64,000 bases of DNA from contig NZ_JAQMHX010000005.1 of the NCBI RefSeq assembly GCF_028331445.1, positions 186,001 through 250,000 of the forward strand. The letters run 5' to 3'. The stretch is from Candidatus Phyllobacterium onerii. GTDB lineage: Bacteria > Pseudomonadota > Alphaproteobacteria > Rhizobiales > Rhizobiaceae. The translations under genes were made by a program, and so were the position numbers. Under the pieces are notes generated by a model. It saw only the letters and a list, made by a program, of their open reading frames with translations. It was not told the origin of the DNA and did no database searches. Below, in pieces: positions 9,401 through 16,800 of this stretch (the stretch's first letter is position 1; every line of letters begins with the position of its first letter).

Positions 9401-10628
9401 TGCCTTGCCGTCGAATCCTGATTCCTTGGTGCTGCGTGCCGGTCGCATCTCTCGCAACCTGAACTATCTGCGCCTGCTTGGCGGCATGACGATTTCAGCT
9501 TTTCCGGACCTCGGCAAGATTGTCTTCAACCATGGCCTGACAAGCACATTCCGTGACGGTTTCATTCCGCTCATTACCAATTTCAACGCCGTTCGTCTGG
9601 CTGGTGAAGAGGTGAAACTGGCCGGCACTGCGTTGGATATGGTGCTTGATAGCCGTGCCATGGCGATGGCAGATATCACTGACACCTATGGTCGTCACTC
9701 TCGTATAGAGCGGGGCATTGATGAACTGACGCACAAGTACGGCGTTGTCTCTCTCATGGCCCCGTGGAACGCTGCGATTAAGCAATTCAGCGGCCTTGTC
9801 ACCATGACAAACATTCTCAACGCTGCTGAACGTGTCGCCAAGGGCATGCCGGAAGGCAAGGACGTGAGCAAGCTCGCTGCTGGCGGTATTGACTCCGATC
9901 TAGCTGAGCGGATCGCCAAGGAGTTCGCCACGCACGGCGATAAGCAGGGGAATGTCATGCTGGCGAAAGCCGCTGATTGGGGCGATAGGGAAGCGCGCGA
10001 AGCATTTCGCACCGCCGTCGTTCGCGAAGTGGATCGTATCGTTGTCACGCCTGGGCAGGATAAGCCGCTCTGGATGAGTACCGAATTAGGCAAGACCGTT
10101 GGTCAGTTCAAAAGCTTCGGTGTCTCCTCGATGCAGCGTACCATGCTGGCGGGTCTACAACAGCGTGACGCCGCGACCCTTCAAGGCCTGCTGGTTATGA
10201 TGGGGCTCGGCGCCTTCACTTATTATGCAAAGCAATCAATTGCCGGTAGGGAAGTTTCGGACGATCCCGCCGTGTGGGTGGTTGAGGCGTTCGACAAGTC
10301 CGGCGTGGCTGGATGGTTCATGGATGCGAACAACATCGCTGAGAAGGCAACACGAGGTCGGGTAGGGCTCTCTGCAATCACTGGAAAGCAGGTTTCCCGC
10401 TATGCCAGCCGCAATGTGACGGGCGCATTTCTCGGACCTTCTGCCGATGCTTTGGCAGATATCTTCCAAGTTTCCGGTTCCGTTTTCGCTGGAGATACAA
10501 GCAAAAGCGACCTTCATAAAGTTCGCCAGTTGATTCCTCTACAAAATCTGTTCTACTTACGTTCTATTTTGAACCAAGTGGAAGAGTCAGCGGGTAACTC
10601 CCTAGGTCTTCCTGATACAAGGAAATAG
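6465..10628 (+). CDS. Large internal virion protein (T7 gp16-like ejection protein)
   Basis: A 1387-residue protein, close to the size of T7 gp16 (about 1300) and in the same position, after the other ejection proteins and before the fibre gene. Residues about 105-165 contain two Gly/Ala-rich hydrophobic stretches (GMVASMAAGVFDLPTLLPIG, SSAAIGAGIDAAV) that could insert in the inner membrane. Residues about 690-960 form a long charged helical region with heptad-like pattern. The C-terminal third carries a conserved-looking hydrophobic helical block. No lysozyme motif is visible here, consistent with that domain having moved to the preceding gene. Function in DNA translocation is inferred from position and size. 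Confidence 0.75.
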   Translation: MPFIDEGYQPQNLTDIAPVAAPDDPTLSETFGAAFRTENVIGSYLSSRGAPDPYQIEDGYDAIDDVKNDPKYAPYVADFAGIFNKKASDAQKLQIDRELKDKRTIDAAGGMGMVASMAAGVFDLPTLLPIGGGLAGAGGSLLRTASSAAIGAGIDAAVSETGLQLTQRARTGEESVYNIGGSILLGGALGTLIGRYLKPHEATALGRKIETQEGGYREFDAAYANAGTGASSGGAAARDTGPLVLKDEALIRNIPLVNRQDPLIRLQLSDFDSARQTVRGLAETPLEYADNAAGVATERGGSVETRMKMWHAPVYSSLRDIDTMYARYFHNAPEPTAWQTRLSPIQSEFARLRGSSEKMTYREFKEEVGKAAFDAEQHAIPEVAEAAKVYREVDDAMKRAAIEAGLLPEDVKVAKDASHLFRMYNKERIIAKRNEFGKILRDYFINGRESALRTAEENAVAKRVVTSDMTVERYNQSFERLSGIEDRINQRQDIRRNKVSNLQRQQNTRNDLLKERAPTGLMEALRNSDENASAIGHIREARAAEAKANKKPPYAERFPILAILKEKGGVRIGSPLEGELKALGITAKAHPGLFRKDSGIGAVDNFVHSEEDIFRDNLNAGDNGYVDPADVLNAIQQEVGGSPLLTREAADAAYISEAVQDAAARWLDSVGLGPDATVKQVRDFVKRVNDAEKHVDNIDTRILRLETEIEDFDKVTDGLKNERDISASEAAIIADEVNALEAELSEVADLANASPRVSMMVDYATTKRRMFKKRMTERNLQKRVDAIERLAADGKANDEMLMELAAKKVDLNAANLEIKKMHAKAEKLKAQIPSAHVIEKTDEFANLSDLEISDLVDETINTIIGNTDGRIPYDAIVSGPRGPLKERLLKIESAKIQDFMELDIEKVLRAQTRTMSADIEISKKFGDPTMKEEIRKIHDEADRRIAQATDDKQRTKLEKARKASVRDVEGIRDRLRGQYALPSNPDSLVLRAGRISRNLNYLRLLGGMTISAFPDLGKIVFNHGLTSTFRDGFIPLITNFNAVRLAGEEVKLAGTALDMVLDSRAMAMADITDTYGRHSRIERGIDELTHKYGVVSLMAPWNAAIKQFSGLVTMTNILNAAERVAKGMPEGKDVSKLAAGGIDSDLAERIAKEFATHGDKQGNVMLAKAADWGDREAREAFRTAVVREVDRIVVTPGQDKPLWMSTELGKTVGQFKSFGVSSMQRTMLAGLQQRDAATLQGLLVMMGLGAFTYYAKQSIAGREVSDDPAVWVVEAFDKSGVAGWFMDANNIAEKATRGRVGLSAITGKQVSRYASRNVTGAFLGPSADALADIFQVSGSVFAGDTSKSDLHKVRQLIPLQNLFYLRSILNQVEESAGNSLGLPDTRK

Positions 10629-10630
10629 CC

Positions 10631-10849
10631 GTGGGGGCGTTCTTCGGATTTACCGCTTTCATCCTGGCCCTGTTCGCAATTGGGGCTGTTGTGGAAGAGA
10701 ACTTGAGAAAGGCAGCAATGTTCGGTGCTGCCTTCGCGGTCTGCTGCGTCATCGTCATGATGGGAACGCCGAAGCTCACAACCAGCTTCGCCTCCACAGA
10801 ATGCCACACCGATTGGGATGGTTTCAGTAATGGCGATGTCTGCGACTGA
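10631..10849 (+). CDS. Small phage membrane protein, unknown
   Basis: A 72-residue frame starting with GTG two bases after the stop of the large ejection protein gene. It has two hydrophobic segments (residues about 3-19 and 27-45) and a short acidic C-terminal tail with two cysteines (STECHTDWDG, GDVCD). It is followed by two strong terminators, so it is the last gene of the ejection-protein operon. I do not recognise a family; a role in lysis timing or superinfection control would be a guess. Confidence 0.5.
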   Translation: MGAFFGFTAFILALFAIGAVVEENLRKAAMFGAAFAVCCVIVMMGTPKLTTSFASTECHTDWDGFSNGDVCD

Positions 10850-10879
10850 TTGATCTGAACCACTAAACCAACCATGTAA

Positions 10880-10902
10880 GGCTCGCTTCGGCGGGCCTTT
10901 TT
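10880..10902 (+). terminator. Terminator 1 after ejection-protein operon
   Basis: Hairpin GGCTCGC-TTCG-GCGGGCC (one G-T pair) followed by TTTTTCGTTT. It closes the operon that ends with the small membrane protein. Confidence 0.85.
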
Positions 10903-10914
10903 CGTTTCCGCAAT

Positions 10915-10945
10915 AAGCCCTGCTCATTCGAGTGGGGCTTTTTTT
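10915..10945 (+). terminator. Terminator 2 in tandem
   Basis: AGCCCTGCTC-ATTC-GAGTGGGGCT pairs along ten positions (two G-T pairs) and runs into TTTTTTT. Two terminators within 65 bases insulate the tailspike gene, which must then have its own promoter or rely on readthrough. No clear promoter is visible in the 16 bases left before the spike start. Confidence 0.85.
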
Positions 10946-10961
10946 ATAGGGCCTGCCCATC

Positions 10962-13010
10962 ATGACGATTTCAACCCAGACTGCCCGCGTTCAATACGCT
11001 GGTAATGGTGTTACTGCCTCGTTTCCGGTTCCGTTCGAATTCCTGACCGCATTCCCGCCAAAGGTGATTTATACCGATGCGGCTGGAGTAGACACGCTGT
11101 GGGTCTCTGGCACGAATTACACGGTCACAGGTGGCGGCGCCAACCAGGCAGCAACGGGTGCGGTTCTTCCGACTGTCGTCCTGCCTACTAGCACAAAGAT
11201 AACCATCCTGCGCAATGAGGCCCTGACACAGGCTGCCGATTACGTTCCGAACGATCCATTTCCTGCCGTTGCTCACGAGAAGGCGCTGGATCGTCTCTCG
11301 ATGCAAAACCAGATGATTGCGGAGAGGGCGGGGCGTGCGCTGGTTCTCAAGGAAAGTTCTTCCGCATCCAATATTACAGTGGCCGAGCCTGAGGCCGGGA
11401 AAATCCTTGGTTGGAACGCTGACGGTACGGCCATTATAAACAAGGATGCAACTTCCGTCGGCGTTGCCGGTACCGCTGGTGCGGTTGTTTTTGCTGCCGA
11501 CAACCCGGAAGAAATACTAGACTACATCGACGGGCAACCCCATGCTGACAATCTCGATACGCTATCTTCGACTTCACTCGGCGCAACAGGTCTAGCCATG
11601 CTTGGTGCCGCGACAGTCGCGGACGCTACAGCAGCGCTCGGCGCTGGAGTTGCGGGCGCTACTATTTTCACAGCGACGCTCGATGCAGACGTTCGCGCTT
11701 TTCTCGATGTGCCGGTTTATGTCCTGACACGGACCGCATTGAAGGCGAGAGACACCACGAAGGACGTTTGCGCGGTTTTGCTCGAAGGTGGCCGGTCCGG
11801 TCTGTTCAAATGGACGGCGGGTAACTTTTCGACGCAAGTCGCCGCCGATACTGCAGAGGGTGTCTATGTCAAGGCGACGGCAATTGCGTCGTCTGCCGGC
11901 GCATGGGTTCGTTCCGGTGTTGCCGATCATGTTCGCCCTGAGTGGTTCGGTGCGATTGGCGATAATGTCACCGACGATTATCCCGCACTACAGGCCGCGT
12001 GTGACTTCGGGAAGCCTGTGAAGCTATCTGCTACAACCTACTGGTGCCAATGGGTAATCGGATCGACCAACAAGGATTTGTTCATTAGTGGGGCTGGTCA
12101 GAAAGTTTCAGCCATCCGGTTCACATTTGCCGGCTTCGCTGGAATTAACTTCACGACAAACAGTAATAGACACCAGCTTGATGTAACGGACCTATCTCTA
12201 ATCGCCGATGTTGCAGCTGCCGGTACAGCTATTCGTGGGACGTGGCCTAATGTTGCCTCCTCTGCATGGCGTACTCTGCATGTCGAGAACTGCGAGATTA
12301 TCGCGTCAAATCTTGGTACTACGTACTGGACAAGCGGCATCGATGTTACCGAGGCTTGGAAAGCTACCATTCTCAAGAATGTGATCCATGGGAATGGAGC
12401 CGGTGCAGTACCCGGCACTGGTAATTTTGGAATTCGCTTCAACGGATTGTCGATTGAGTGTGAAGTGTCGTTCAACGGAATTCACGCCTTCGAGAAGGGG
12501 TTGACCGTCATAGGAAATTGCGAGGGAATTAACGTTCTCAATAACAATTTCATAGCTTGTGGATGGGGTGCTTACATTAACTGCCCCGCTCTGCGCCCTA
12601 TGCACAGTTATAAGGGCAATCACGTATCCAGCTATTTTGGCGGTATATATCTAAACAACGTATCTCAGTCTTTCGTCAGCGATAATCTGATCTATGCTAT
12701 ATCTGGATGGGCTGGCGCATACGTGGGCATCAACTGTCAGAATAGCTCTTATAATCTGGTGCATCACAACCATATCTGCTTTCTGGCTCCGTTAAGTCCA
12801 GCAGGCGGGACCGGCGTTTTGCTGGCCGCTTCTGGCGCTATGGAAATTACGAACAACCAGCAGCAGGGCGGTAACGCGGTGGTTTGGTGCCAAGCAGGAA
12901 CATCAGACTATACGGTGAAGGATAACCGGGGTTACAACATGGCCTCTGGCGGCGTTGGTGCGCTGTTGTCTGGCATTGGAACCAACAGGTCGCTCGACAA
13001 CCTACCTTAA
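10962..13010 (+). CDS. Tailspike/tail fibre with T7 gp17-like N-terminus and beta-helix body
   Basis: A 682-residue protein. Residues 1 to about 150 match the head-binding domain of T7-type fibres: VQYAGNGVTASFPVPFEFL, ITILRNEALTQAADYVPNDP, then FPAVAHEKALDRLSMQNQMI. Residues about 310-345 hold PEWFGAIGDNVTDDYPALQA, the usual entry to a pectate-lyase-3-type right-handed beta-helix, and the rest has short repeats with N-N/I pattern (VLNNNFIACG, FVSDNLIYAI). Such spikes bind and often cut surface polysaccharide, setting host range. Catalytic residues cannot be assigned by eye. The stop codon TAA shares the palindrome TTAA with the stop of the facing methyltransferase gene. Confidence 0.85.
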   Translation: MTISTQTARVQYAGNGVTASFPVPFEFLTAFPPKVIYTDAAGVDTLWVSGTNYTVTGGGANQAATGAVLPTVVLPTSTKITILRNEALTQAADYVPNDPFPAVAHEKALDRLSMQNQMIAERAGRALVLKESSSASNITVAEPEAGKILGWNADGTAIINKDATSVGVAGTAGAVVFAADNPEEILDYIDGQPHADNLDTLSSTSLGATGLAMLGAATVADATAALGAGVAGATIFTATLDADVRAFLDVPVYVLTRTALKARDTTKDVCAVLLEGGRSGLFKWTAGNFSTQVAADTAEGVYVKATAIASSAGAWVRSGVADHVRPEWFGAIGDNVTDDYPALQAACDFGKPVKLSATTYWCQWVIGSTNKDLFISGAGQKVSAIRFTFAGFAGINFTTNSNRHQLDVTDLSLIADVAAAGTAIRGTWPNVASSAWRTLHVENCEIIASNLGTTYWTSGIDVTEAWKATILKNVIHGNGAGAVPGTGNFGIRFNGLSIECEVSFNGIHAFEKGLTVIGNCEGINVLNNNFIACGWGAYINCPALRPMHSYKGNHVSSYFGGIYLNNVSQSFVSDNLIYAISGWAGAYVGINCQNSSYNLVHHNHICFLAPLSPAGGTGVLLAASGAMEITNNQQQGGNAVVWCQAGTSDYTVKDNRGYNMASGGVGALLSGIGTNRSLDNLP

Positions 13011-13867
13011 CGCGTCAGCACTGCGCAAAACTCCAGCCGTCCTTGTGGCGTTGGATATGCATCTTCTAGTCTCAATGGTATCTGGCGGGCCTCAAAAAGG
13101 TCCGTCATTACTTTTGAAAAGCTATCAGGCGTGAACTGCCACGCGTGAACGTCGATATAGTTTCCCGCCGCTTCTTCATATTCTCTGAGGGCGGTCGCGG
13201 TGCGTTGATGTATCGATCCCCAATGGCCAGGATCGCTGTGATCACCAGCCCAATGCCGGGCCGCGTCGTTGTGCGTGGTGAAGGCTCTATGCTCGATAAG
13301 GCTTAGCAAGGTATGAACCTTCCTTCCTCTGGCCGCGTTCACTTTTTCTACGGTCGTCTCTGGAATGAAATGATCGAAGCAATACCGCTTGTCGGGGATG
13401 ATAAGGAAATATCTGCCACCAGGATCTAGCAGGTCGGCAACCTTTTCCAAATGGTCGATAAGGTCGGGCTGATGCTCAATGCAATGCGAACTTACTACCG
13501 CGTCAAATTTCTGGTCTACGATACTCAAATCGCCCGTTGGAGATACCCAATCCATTGCGGGGATTTGATCAATAGGCTCGCCAAAAATCGCGGCGCGCTC
13601 CCTGAGTTGCGCTTGATCAAGCACGTCGAAATAGCGGACTCCTTCCCCGGCAATGATCGGGCGGAAGAACGGGCCGATTTCCAGTATGTTGTTTGTTTCT
13701 CTAATGAGTGGAACGAAGTTTTCGCGCAAGGCATAAGGTGATGCTGATCGGCCTTCTTTGACACCGAATTCATGCCAGTGGCGCAGCAATCGTTCTGTCG
13801 ATAGGTGGCGTAAGGTCGGAGTAGCGGTCGTAGCAAAACCTCGCACCAAACTCCGGATATACGTCAT
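13007..13867 (-). CDS. SAM-dependent methyltransferase, glycan type, in prophage
   Basis: A 286-residue class I methyltransferase on the opposite strand to all surrounding virion and lysis genes. Motif I is NILEIGPFFRPI, followed by FDVLDQ and later FDAVVSSHCIEHQPDLI and LDPGGRYFLIIPDKRYCFDH. The DKRYCFDH element is one I associate with methyltransferases in polysaccharide biosynthesis loci. I start at ATG 13867, preceded by GAGAAGGGGG, instead of an upstream in-frame start. Its position beside the spike and its own orientation suggest a moron expressed from the lysogen, possibly changing the surface glycan the spike recognises. That role is inference. Confidence 0.75.
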   Translation of the reverse strand: MTYIRSLVRGFATTATPTLRHLSTERLLRHWHEFGVKEGRSASPYALRENFVPLIRETNNILEIGPFFRPIIAGEGVRYFDVLDQAQLRERAAIFGEPIDQIPAMDWVSPTGDLSIVDQKFDAVVSSHCIEHQPDLIDHLEKVADLLDPGGRYFLIIPDKRYCFDHFIPETTVEKVNAARGRKVHTLLSLIEHRAFTTHNDAARHWAGDHSDPGHWGSIHQRTATALREYEEAAGNYIDVHAWQFTPDSFSKVMTDLFEARQIPLRLEDAYPTPQGRLEFCAVLTR

Positions 13868-14005
13868 TATTGCCCCCTTCTCCAAGCATGGTAGCTCCCC
13901 CGCAAACACGGAATGGAAACCTACGCCAGGCAGTGCATATCCGCAATCCTGTCGGCCATGTGGCCTTGGTCAATGCCGTCTGTCTTCCGAAAATAGGAAA
14001 CGACC

Positions 14006-14227
14006 ATGAAACTCGTCCCAAACTGGCGGGCCGTTCTTCGCTATGCGTGGAGCGTCCGCTTGATGCTGCTCGCTGGTCTGCTGTCTGGCATTGAAGCCGT
14101 GCTGCCGTTGGTTGGCGGCTTACTCCCTATCCCGCCGCGCACCTTCGCCCTGCTGACGTTCTTTGCGGTCGTCGCTGCGGTCTATGCGCGGTTCGTCGTA
14201 CAGAAAGGCTTATCCGATGAAAAGTAG
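14006..14227 (+). CDS. Putative phage holin (DUF7940-like)
   Basis: A 73-residue protein with a positively charged N-terminus (MKLVPNWRAVLRYAWSVRL) and two hydrophobic segments (residues about 19-38 and 47-62), ending in a short charged tail. The start pattern WRAVLRYAWSVRLMLLAGLLSG is that of small membrane proteins found next to endolysins in rhizobial and pseudomonad phages. AGGAAA precedes the ATG. It overlaps the endolysin gene by 11 bases, so the pair is coupled. A holin or pinholin role follows from position and topology. Confidence 0.75.
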   Translation: MKLVPNWRAVLRYAWSVRLMLLAGLLSGIEAVLPLVGGLLPIPPRTFALLTFFAVVAAVYARFVVQKGLSDEK

Positions 14228-14693
14228 ATTGATGAATTCTGCCGGTATCCTGACGGCTACCGGGCTGCTCGCTGCTGCTTTCGTTGGCGGATTGGAAGGA
14301 ACGAAGACAAAGGCCTATCGCGATATTCTGGGCATCCCAACCGTGTGCATGGGAGAAACCCGTGGCGTGAAGATGGGCGATGAATATAGCCTAGCTGAAT
14401 GCCGGACGATGTTCGGAGCGGCCCTGGTTGAATATGAAGGCGGTATGCGTTCCTGCGTCAAGGAACCGGACAAGCTGCCGGCCAAAACCTACGTGGCCTT
14501 CATCTCGGGCACGTACAATCTCGGCGTTGCCGGGTTCTGCAAATCGAGCATGGTGCGTCTTGCCAATGCTGGGGACCTTCGAGGTGCCTGCGACGCTTTC
14601 ATGAATTATCGCCGGGGCGGCAAGCGCGTCATTCAGGGCCTTATCAATCGCCGGATCGATGAACGCAAGCTGTGCCTGGAGGGTCTGCAATAA
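14217..14693 (+). CDS. SAR endolysin, GH24 lysozyme
   Basis: A 158-residue muramidase that cleaves peptidoglycan. I start at ATG 14217, inside the end of the holin gene, as the longer frame runs far into it. The canonical catalytic triad is visible as Glu27, Asp36 and Thr42 (LEGTKTKAYRDILGIPTVCM) with T4 spacing. Residues about 9-26 form a weakly hydrophobic Ala/Gly-rich segment, the hallmark of signal-anchor-release endolysins such as P1 Lyz and P21 R21; in that type a pinholin is enough for lysis. Six cysteines in the body could take part in disulphide isomerisation on release. The stop TAA overlaps the next ATG by one base. Confidence 0.85.
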   Translation: MKSRLMNSAGILTATGLLAAAFVGGLEGTKTKAYRDILGIPTVCMGETRGVKMGDEYSLAECRTMFGAALVEYEGGMRSCVKEPDKLPAKTYVAFISGTYNLGVAGFCKSSMVRLANAGDLRGACDAFMNYRRGGKRVIQGLINRRIDERKLCLEGLQ

Positions 14694-15001
14694 TGTTGGC
14701 ACTCCTCTGGACTTATCGCCAAGTCGTTGCCGGTGTGGCTGCGGGCGCGTTCCTCGCTGCTGGCCCTGTCTATCTCTACGGAACCTATCAAGGCCGTCAG
14801 CAAGCCGCTGTGGCGGTCGCTGTCGAGACTGCCAAGTCATACAAGGAAAGAGCCGAAATCGATGACAAAGTTCAAACTCTTGATGCTATCGCTCTCTGTT
14901 TGCAGCTTGGCGGCATGCCAAACGAATGCGTCATCCAATTGCGCGGGGTGGAGAAAGATAAGCGTCCTGTCGGGGACAGCCGTGTACCTCGCAGGAAATG
15001 A
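14693..15001 (+). CDS. Rz-like inner membrane spanin subunit
   Basis: A 102-residue protein with one N-terminal membrane segment (residues about 12-32) followed by a helical periplasmic part (QGRQQAAVAVAVETAKSYKERAEIDDKVQTL). Starting at ATG 14693 it is coupled to the endolysin gene. The second half of the gene contains a smaller lipoprotein gene in another frame, the classic Rz/Rz1 arrangement. Its role would be fusion of inner and outer membranes in the last step of lysis. Sequence similarity to named Rz families is not recognisable by eye; topology and overlap carry the call. Confidence 0.72.
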   Translation: MLALLWTYRQVVAGVAAGAFLAAGPVYLYGTYQGRQQAAVAVAVETAKSYKERAEIDDKVQTLDAIALCLQLGGMPNECVIQLRGVEKDKRPVGDSRVPRRK

Positions 15002-15068
15002 CATGGCCGCTGGCCGGTCCATCGTATCGCACAATGCCTACGGCAAATTGAAAGCATGTTGGAAATGA
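14862..15068 (+). CDS. Rz1-like outer membrane spanin lipoprotein
   Basis: A 68-residue frame starting at ATG 14862, inside the Rz-like gene in a different frame and ending 67 bases beyond it. The N-terminus MTKFKLLMLSLSVCSLAAC is a signal peptide with lipobox LAAC, giving a lipoprotein with Cys19 acylated. The mature part (about 50 residues) includes CAGWRKI and IVSHNAYGKL, similar in layout to lysis accessory lipoproteins of other Gram-negative phages with a GW-x-PI and an H-N element. Together with the Rz-like protein it would form the two-component spanin. Confidence 0.78.
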   Translation: MTKFKLLMLSLSVCSLAACQTNASSNCAGWRKISVLSGTAVYLAGNDMAAGRSIVSHNAYGKLKACWK

Positions 15069-15385
15069 CTGAAGCTAGCCAAGAAAGAGCCATAGGCCGG
15101 ATCGAGGGCAAACTGGATCTCATTATCGCAGAACAGCAGGACGCCGCTAACTCTCGCCGCGTGACCTATGAAAAACTCGACCAGATAAACAGGAAGTCAG
15201 ATGCGACGGATCGTAATGTCGATGAACTACACAAACGCATGGCTACGATTGAGGTGCCTGTTGCAGAGTTTTCCAGATGGCGGGAGCGCTTTATTGGCAT
15301 GGGGCTTCTAGTGGCGCTGACTGCTGGTCTGATTGGCGCAATCGCCGGGGCGCTTTGGCAAAAGATTGTAGCGCTGTTCAACTGA
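15056..15385 (+). CDS. DUF1515-type protein with C-terminal membrane anchor
   Basis: A 109-residue protein with an N-terminal helical part (RAIGRIEGKLDLIIAEQQDA, KLDQINRKSD) and a C-terminal hydrophobic segment (residues about 82-101). The opening is what I know from DUF1515, a family found in rhizobial prophages and gene transfer elements. It overlaps the Rz1-like gene; the start could be ATG 15056 or ATG 15065, which shares ATGA with the Rz1 stop. It closes the lysis cassette. Function is unknown; its tail-anchor layout resembles antiholin or lysis regulators, but this is only an analogy. Confidence 0.7.
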   Translation: MLEMTEASQERAIGRIEGKLDLIIAEQQDAANSRRVTYEKLDQINRKSDATDRNVDELHKRMATIEVPVAEFSRWRERFIGMGLLVALTAGLIGAIAGALWQKIVALFN

Positions 15386-15696
15386 AATCAGTGTCCCGAC
15401 CTGCCGGATACACATTACAAGAGCAGGCCGGGTGCCGACGCGGTGGGCACCATAGCCAGCATTCAAAGCGTGCGCTTGCATGGTTAACAAAAGGAAAAGC
15501 TCGAACCCCCGGAACGCAAATCACCGGAGGCTCGAGCCTCGGTTAGGCCCGTCATTTGAAGAGCAATGCCCTGTTTATCAGGCCTGCTGGTGAGGGGCCG
15601 CCAGCGCATTCAAACTACTCTCAAAACGGCAGGGGCGATATGGACCAAAGGCCCATGAAGGCTCAGACGAAGGTTCAACTTGGAATCCAGATGTCT
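15386..15696. other. Intergenic stretch between lysis cassette and reverse-strand block
   Basis: About 310 bases with no convincing gene. It holds one strong hairpin at 15499-15536, described separately as a reverse-strand terminator. I see no promoter of good quality and no repeat shared with other parts of the window. Confidence 0.5.
15485..15536 (-). terminator. Terminator for the reverse-strand small-gene block
   Basis: Read on the reverse strand, arms GCTCGAGCCTCCGG and CCGGGGGTTCGAGC pair with two mismatches around an 11-base loop and are followed by TTTTCCTTTTGTT. It lies 160 bases downstream of the DUF982 gene, the last gene of the reverse block, and would stop that transcript from running into the lysis genes. 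On the forward strand the hairpin lacks a T run. Confidence 0.65.
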
Positions 15697-16008
15697 CTAT
15701 GCTCGCCGCTGTGCCTTTAGCTTCCTCCACCTGAAGGCTTTACCAGTTGGTGGTCCGCGTTCAGGCTCGTCAACGTAGTTGCCAGCTTCTTTGGCTGCCT
15801 GGATGAAGGCAAATCTTGCCGAACCTGGGGAGAGGTTGCCTTCCAAACAGGATAGCAATGCGTGTTTCGCAGCGGTCAGTATCTCGGTTTCCTCGATCGG
15901 CCAGTCTGTGAGTATCATCTCTGCGGCTTGAAGTGCCGAGGTTACGACGCGCATCCGGCCCGGATGGCTTGTCATGATGCGAACTTCTTTGAAGTGTCGT
16001 TCTTCCAT
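15697..16008 (-). CDS. DUF982 family protein
   Basis: A 103-residue protein. The core PGRMRVVTSALQAAEMILTDWP, followed by AAKHALLSCLEG and ARFAFIQAAKEAGNYVDE, is the DUF982 pattern, a small family almost confined to rhizobia and relatives and often multi-copy there. Function is unknown. I use ATG 16008; an upstream TTG is possible. It is the last gene of a reverse-strand run of very small genes in the prophage and is followed by a terminator. Confidence 0.8.
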   Translation of the reverse strand: MEERHFKEVRIMTSHPGRMRVVTSALQAAEMILTDWPIEETEILTAAKHALLSCLEGNLSPGSARFAFIQAAKEAGNYVDEPERGPPTGKAFRWRKLKAQRRA

Positions 16009-16083
16009 CGCGGCCAAACGCCTCGCTTCCGGACTCTGTTCCCGAAGGCGGGATAGTCAATATTCATTATCTGACAGCCTGGA

Positions 16084-16233
16084 TTAAAAAATCATTGGTT
16101 CCATTTTTTCTAAGCACATCAACCAGCAGGCTACGCCAGCAAGGACAAGGCCGATACAGAAGAGCGCGAAGTAATGGTGAAAAGCCAATTCACTCCGCCC
16201 GTCTCCTGGACCGTCATCGAAATCTATTCGCAT
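16084..16233 (-). CDS. Small single-pass membrane protein
   Basis: A 49-residue frame starting at ATG 16233, four bases after the stop of the zinc-ribbon gene, with AGGGGA as ribosome binding site inside the end of that gene. The N-terminal half is acidic (RIDFDDGPGDGRSE) and the second half is one membrane helix (YFALFCIGLVLAGVACWLM). The tight spacing and good binding site make it a likely real gene; no family is recognised. Confidence 0.5.
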   Translation of the reverse strand: MRIDFDDGPGDGRSELAFHHYFALFCIGLVLAGVACWLMCLEKMEPMIF

Positions 16234-16237
16234 AGGA

Positions 16238-16465
16238 TCATCCCCTGCGTATGATCTGGCCGTCGCGCAATTCGAACACGCCGTCGCCGCCGCCTTGAGC
16301 GTAAAAATCTGTCTCCAGATCACCCCACGTACCCATGTATTCTCCGCAAGAGCTACAAACGATTGGTGTGGTCAGCGCCAAATCTTGGGTGAACGTAAGG
16401 TAGATCGTTTGGCACTTCGGGCATTCGAGTTTGCTGTCGAGGCGTTGGCTAACATCGTTAGGCAT
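16238..16465 (-). CDS. Small zinc-ribbon protein
   Basis: A 75-residue protein with two CxxC knuckles, CPKC at residues about 15-18 and CSSC at about 37-40, spaced as in a zinc ribbon, followed by an acidic C-terminal part (GTWGDLETDFYAQGGGDGVF). Its start overlaps the end of the upstream paralogue gene by eight bases (ATGCCTAA). Such small ribbons in phages often bind nucleic acid or host RNA polymerase, but nothing here shows the partner. Confidence 0.6.
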   Translation of the reverse strand: MPNDVSQRLDSKLECPKCQTIYLTFTQDLALTTPIVCSSCGEYMGTWGDLETDFYAQGGGDGVFELRDGQIIRRG

Positions 16466-16715
16466 TGGGGTATCTTGCCGAACTTCGGAGCGATGCTACT
16501 TTGCCAATCAACATTTCCTGATTGGCAGCTGCTCGGGCAATGATTTCTGCGTCGCGAAGACCCTCGTTGAACAGCGTCATGACCCTTCGCGCGAGACGAT
16601 CCGAATCTTCAAGGCCCTGAGCTTTGTGCAGTTTTCTGGTGGCCTTCAGAAGCGCACCCTCCATTACAGTCCAATCTTCGCTGTAATAGATAATATTCCT
16701 GAAATGACGGGGCAT
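16458..16715 (-). CDS. Small helical protein, tandem paralogue A
   Basis: An 85-residue protein starting at ATG 16715 after GGGAGGAAGG. It is clearly related to the gene at 16922-17173: both have an N-terminal IYYSEDWTVME or IYSTEDWATMQ motif, a middle E-x-x-(D/E)RLAR-x-(V/I)M-x-LF-(N/D)-(E/Q)G-(L/M)RDA and an A-A-x-QE end. The protein is predicted helical with no metal or catalytic motif. Its promoter region also resembles that of its paralogue. Function unknown. Confidence 0.65.
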   Translation of the reverse strand: MPRHFRNIIYYSEDWTVMEGALLKATRKLHKAQGLEDSDRLARRVMTLFNEGLRDAEIIARAAANQEMLIGKVASLRSSARYPNA

Positions 16716-16800
16716 AGCCTTCCTCCCGCACTGTATTACGGCGGGAGCACTTGGCATCTCTCAATCGCAGGGCGCCACTACTAGGTCCAGCGACCCAGAT

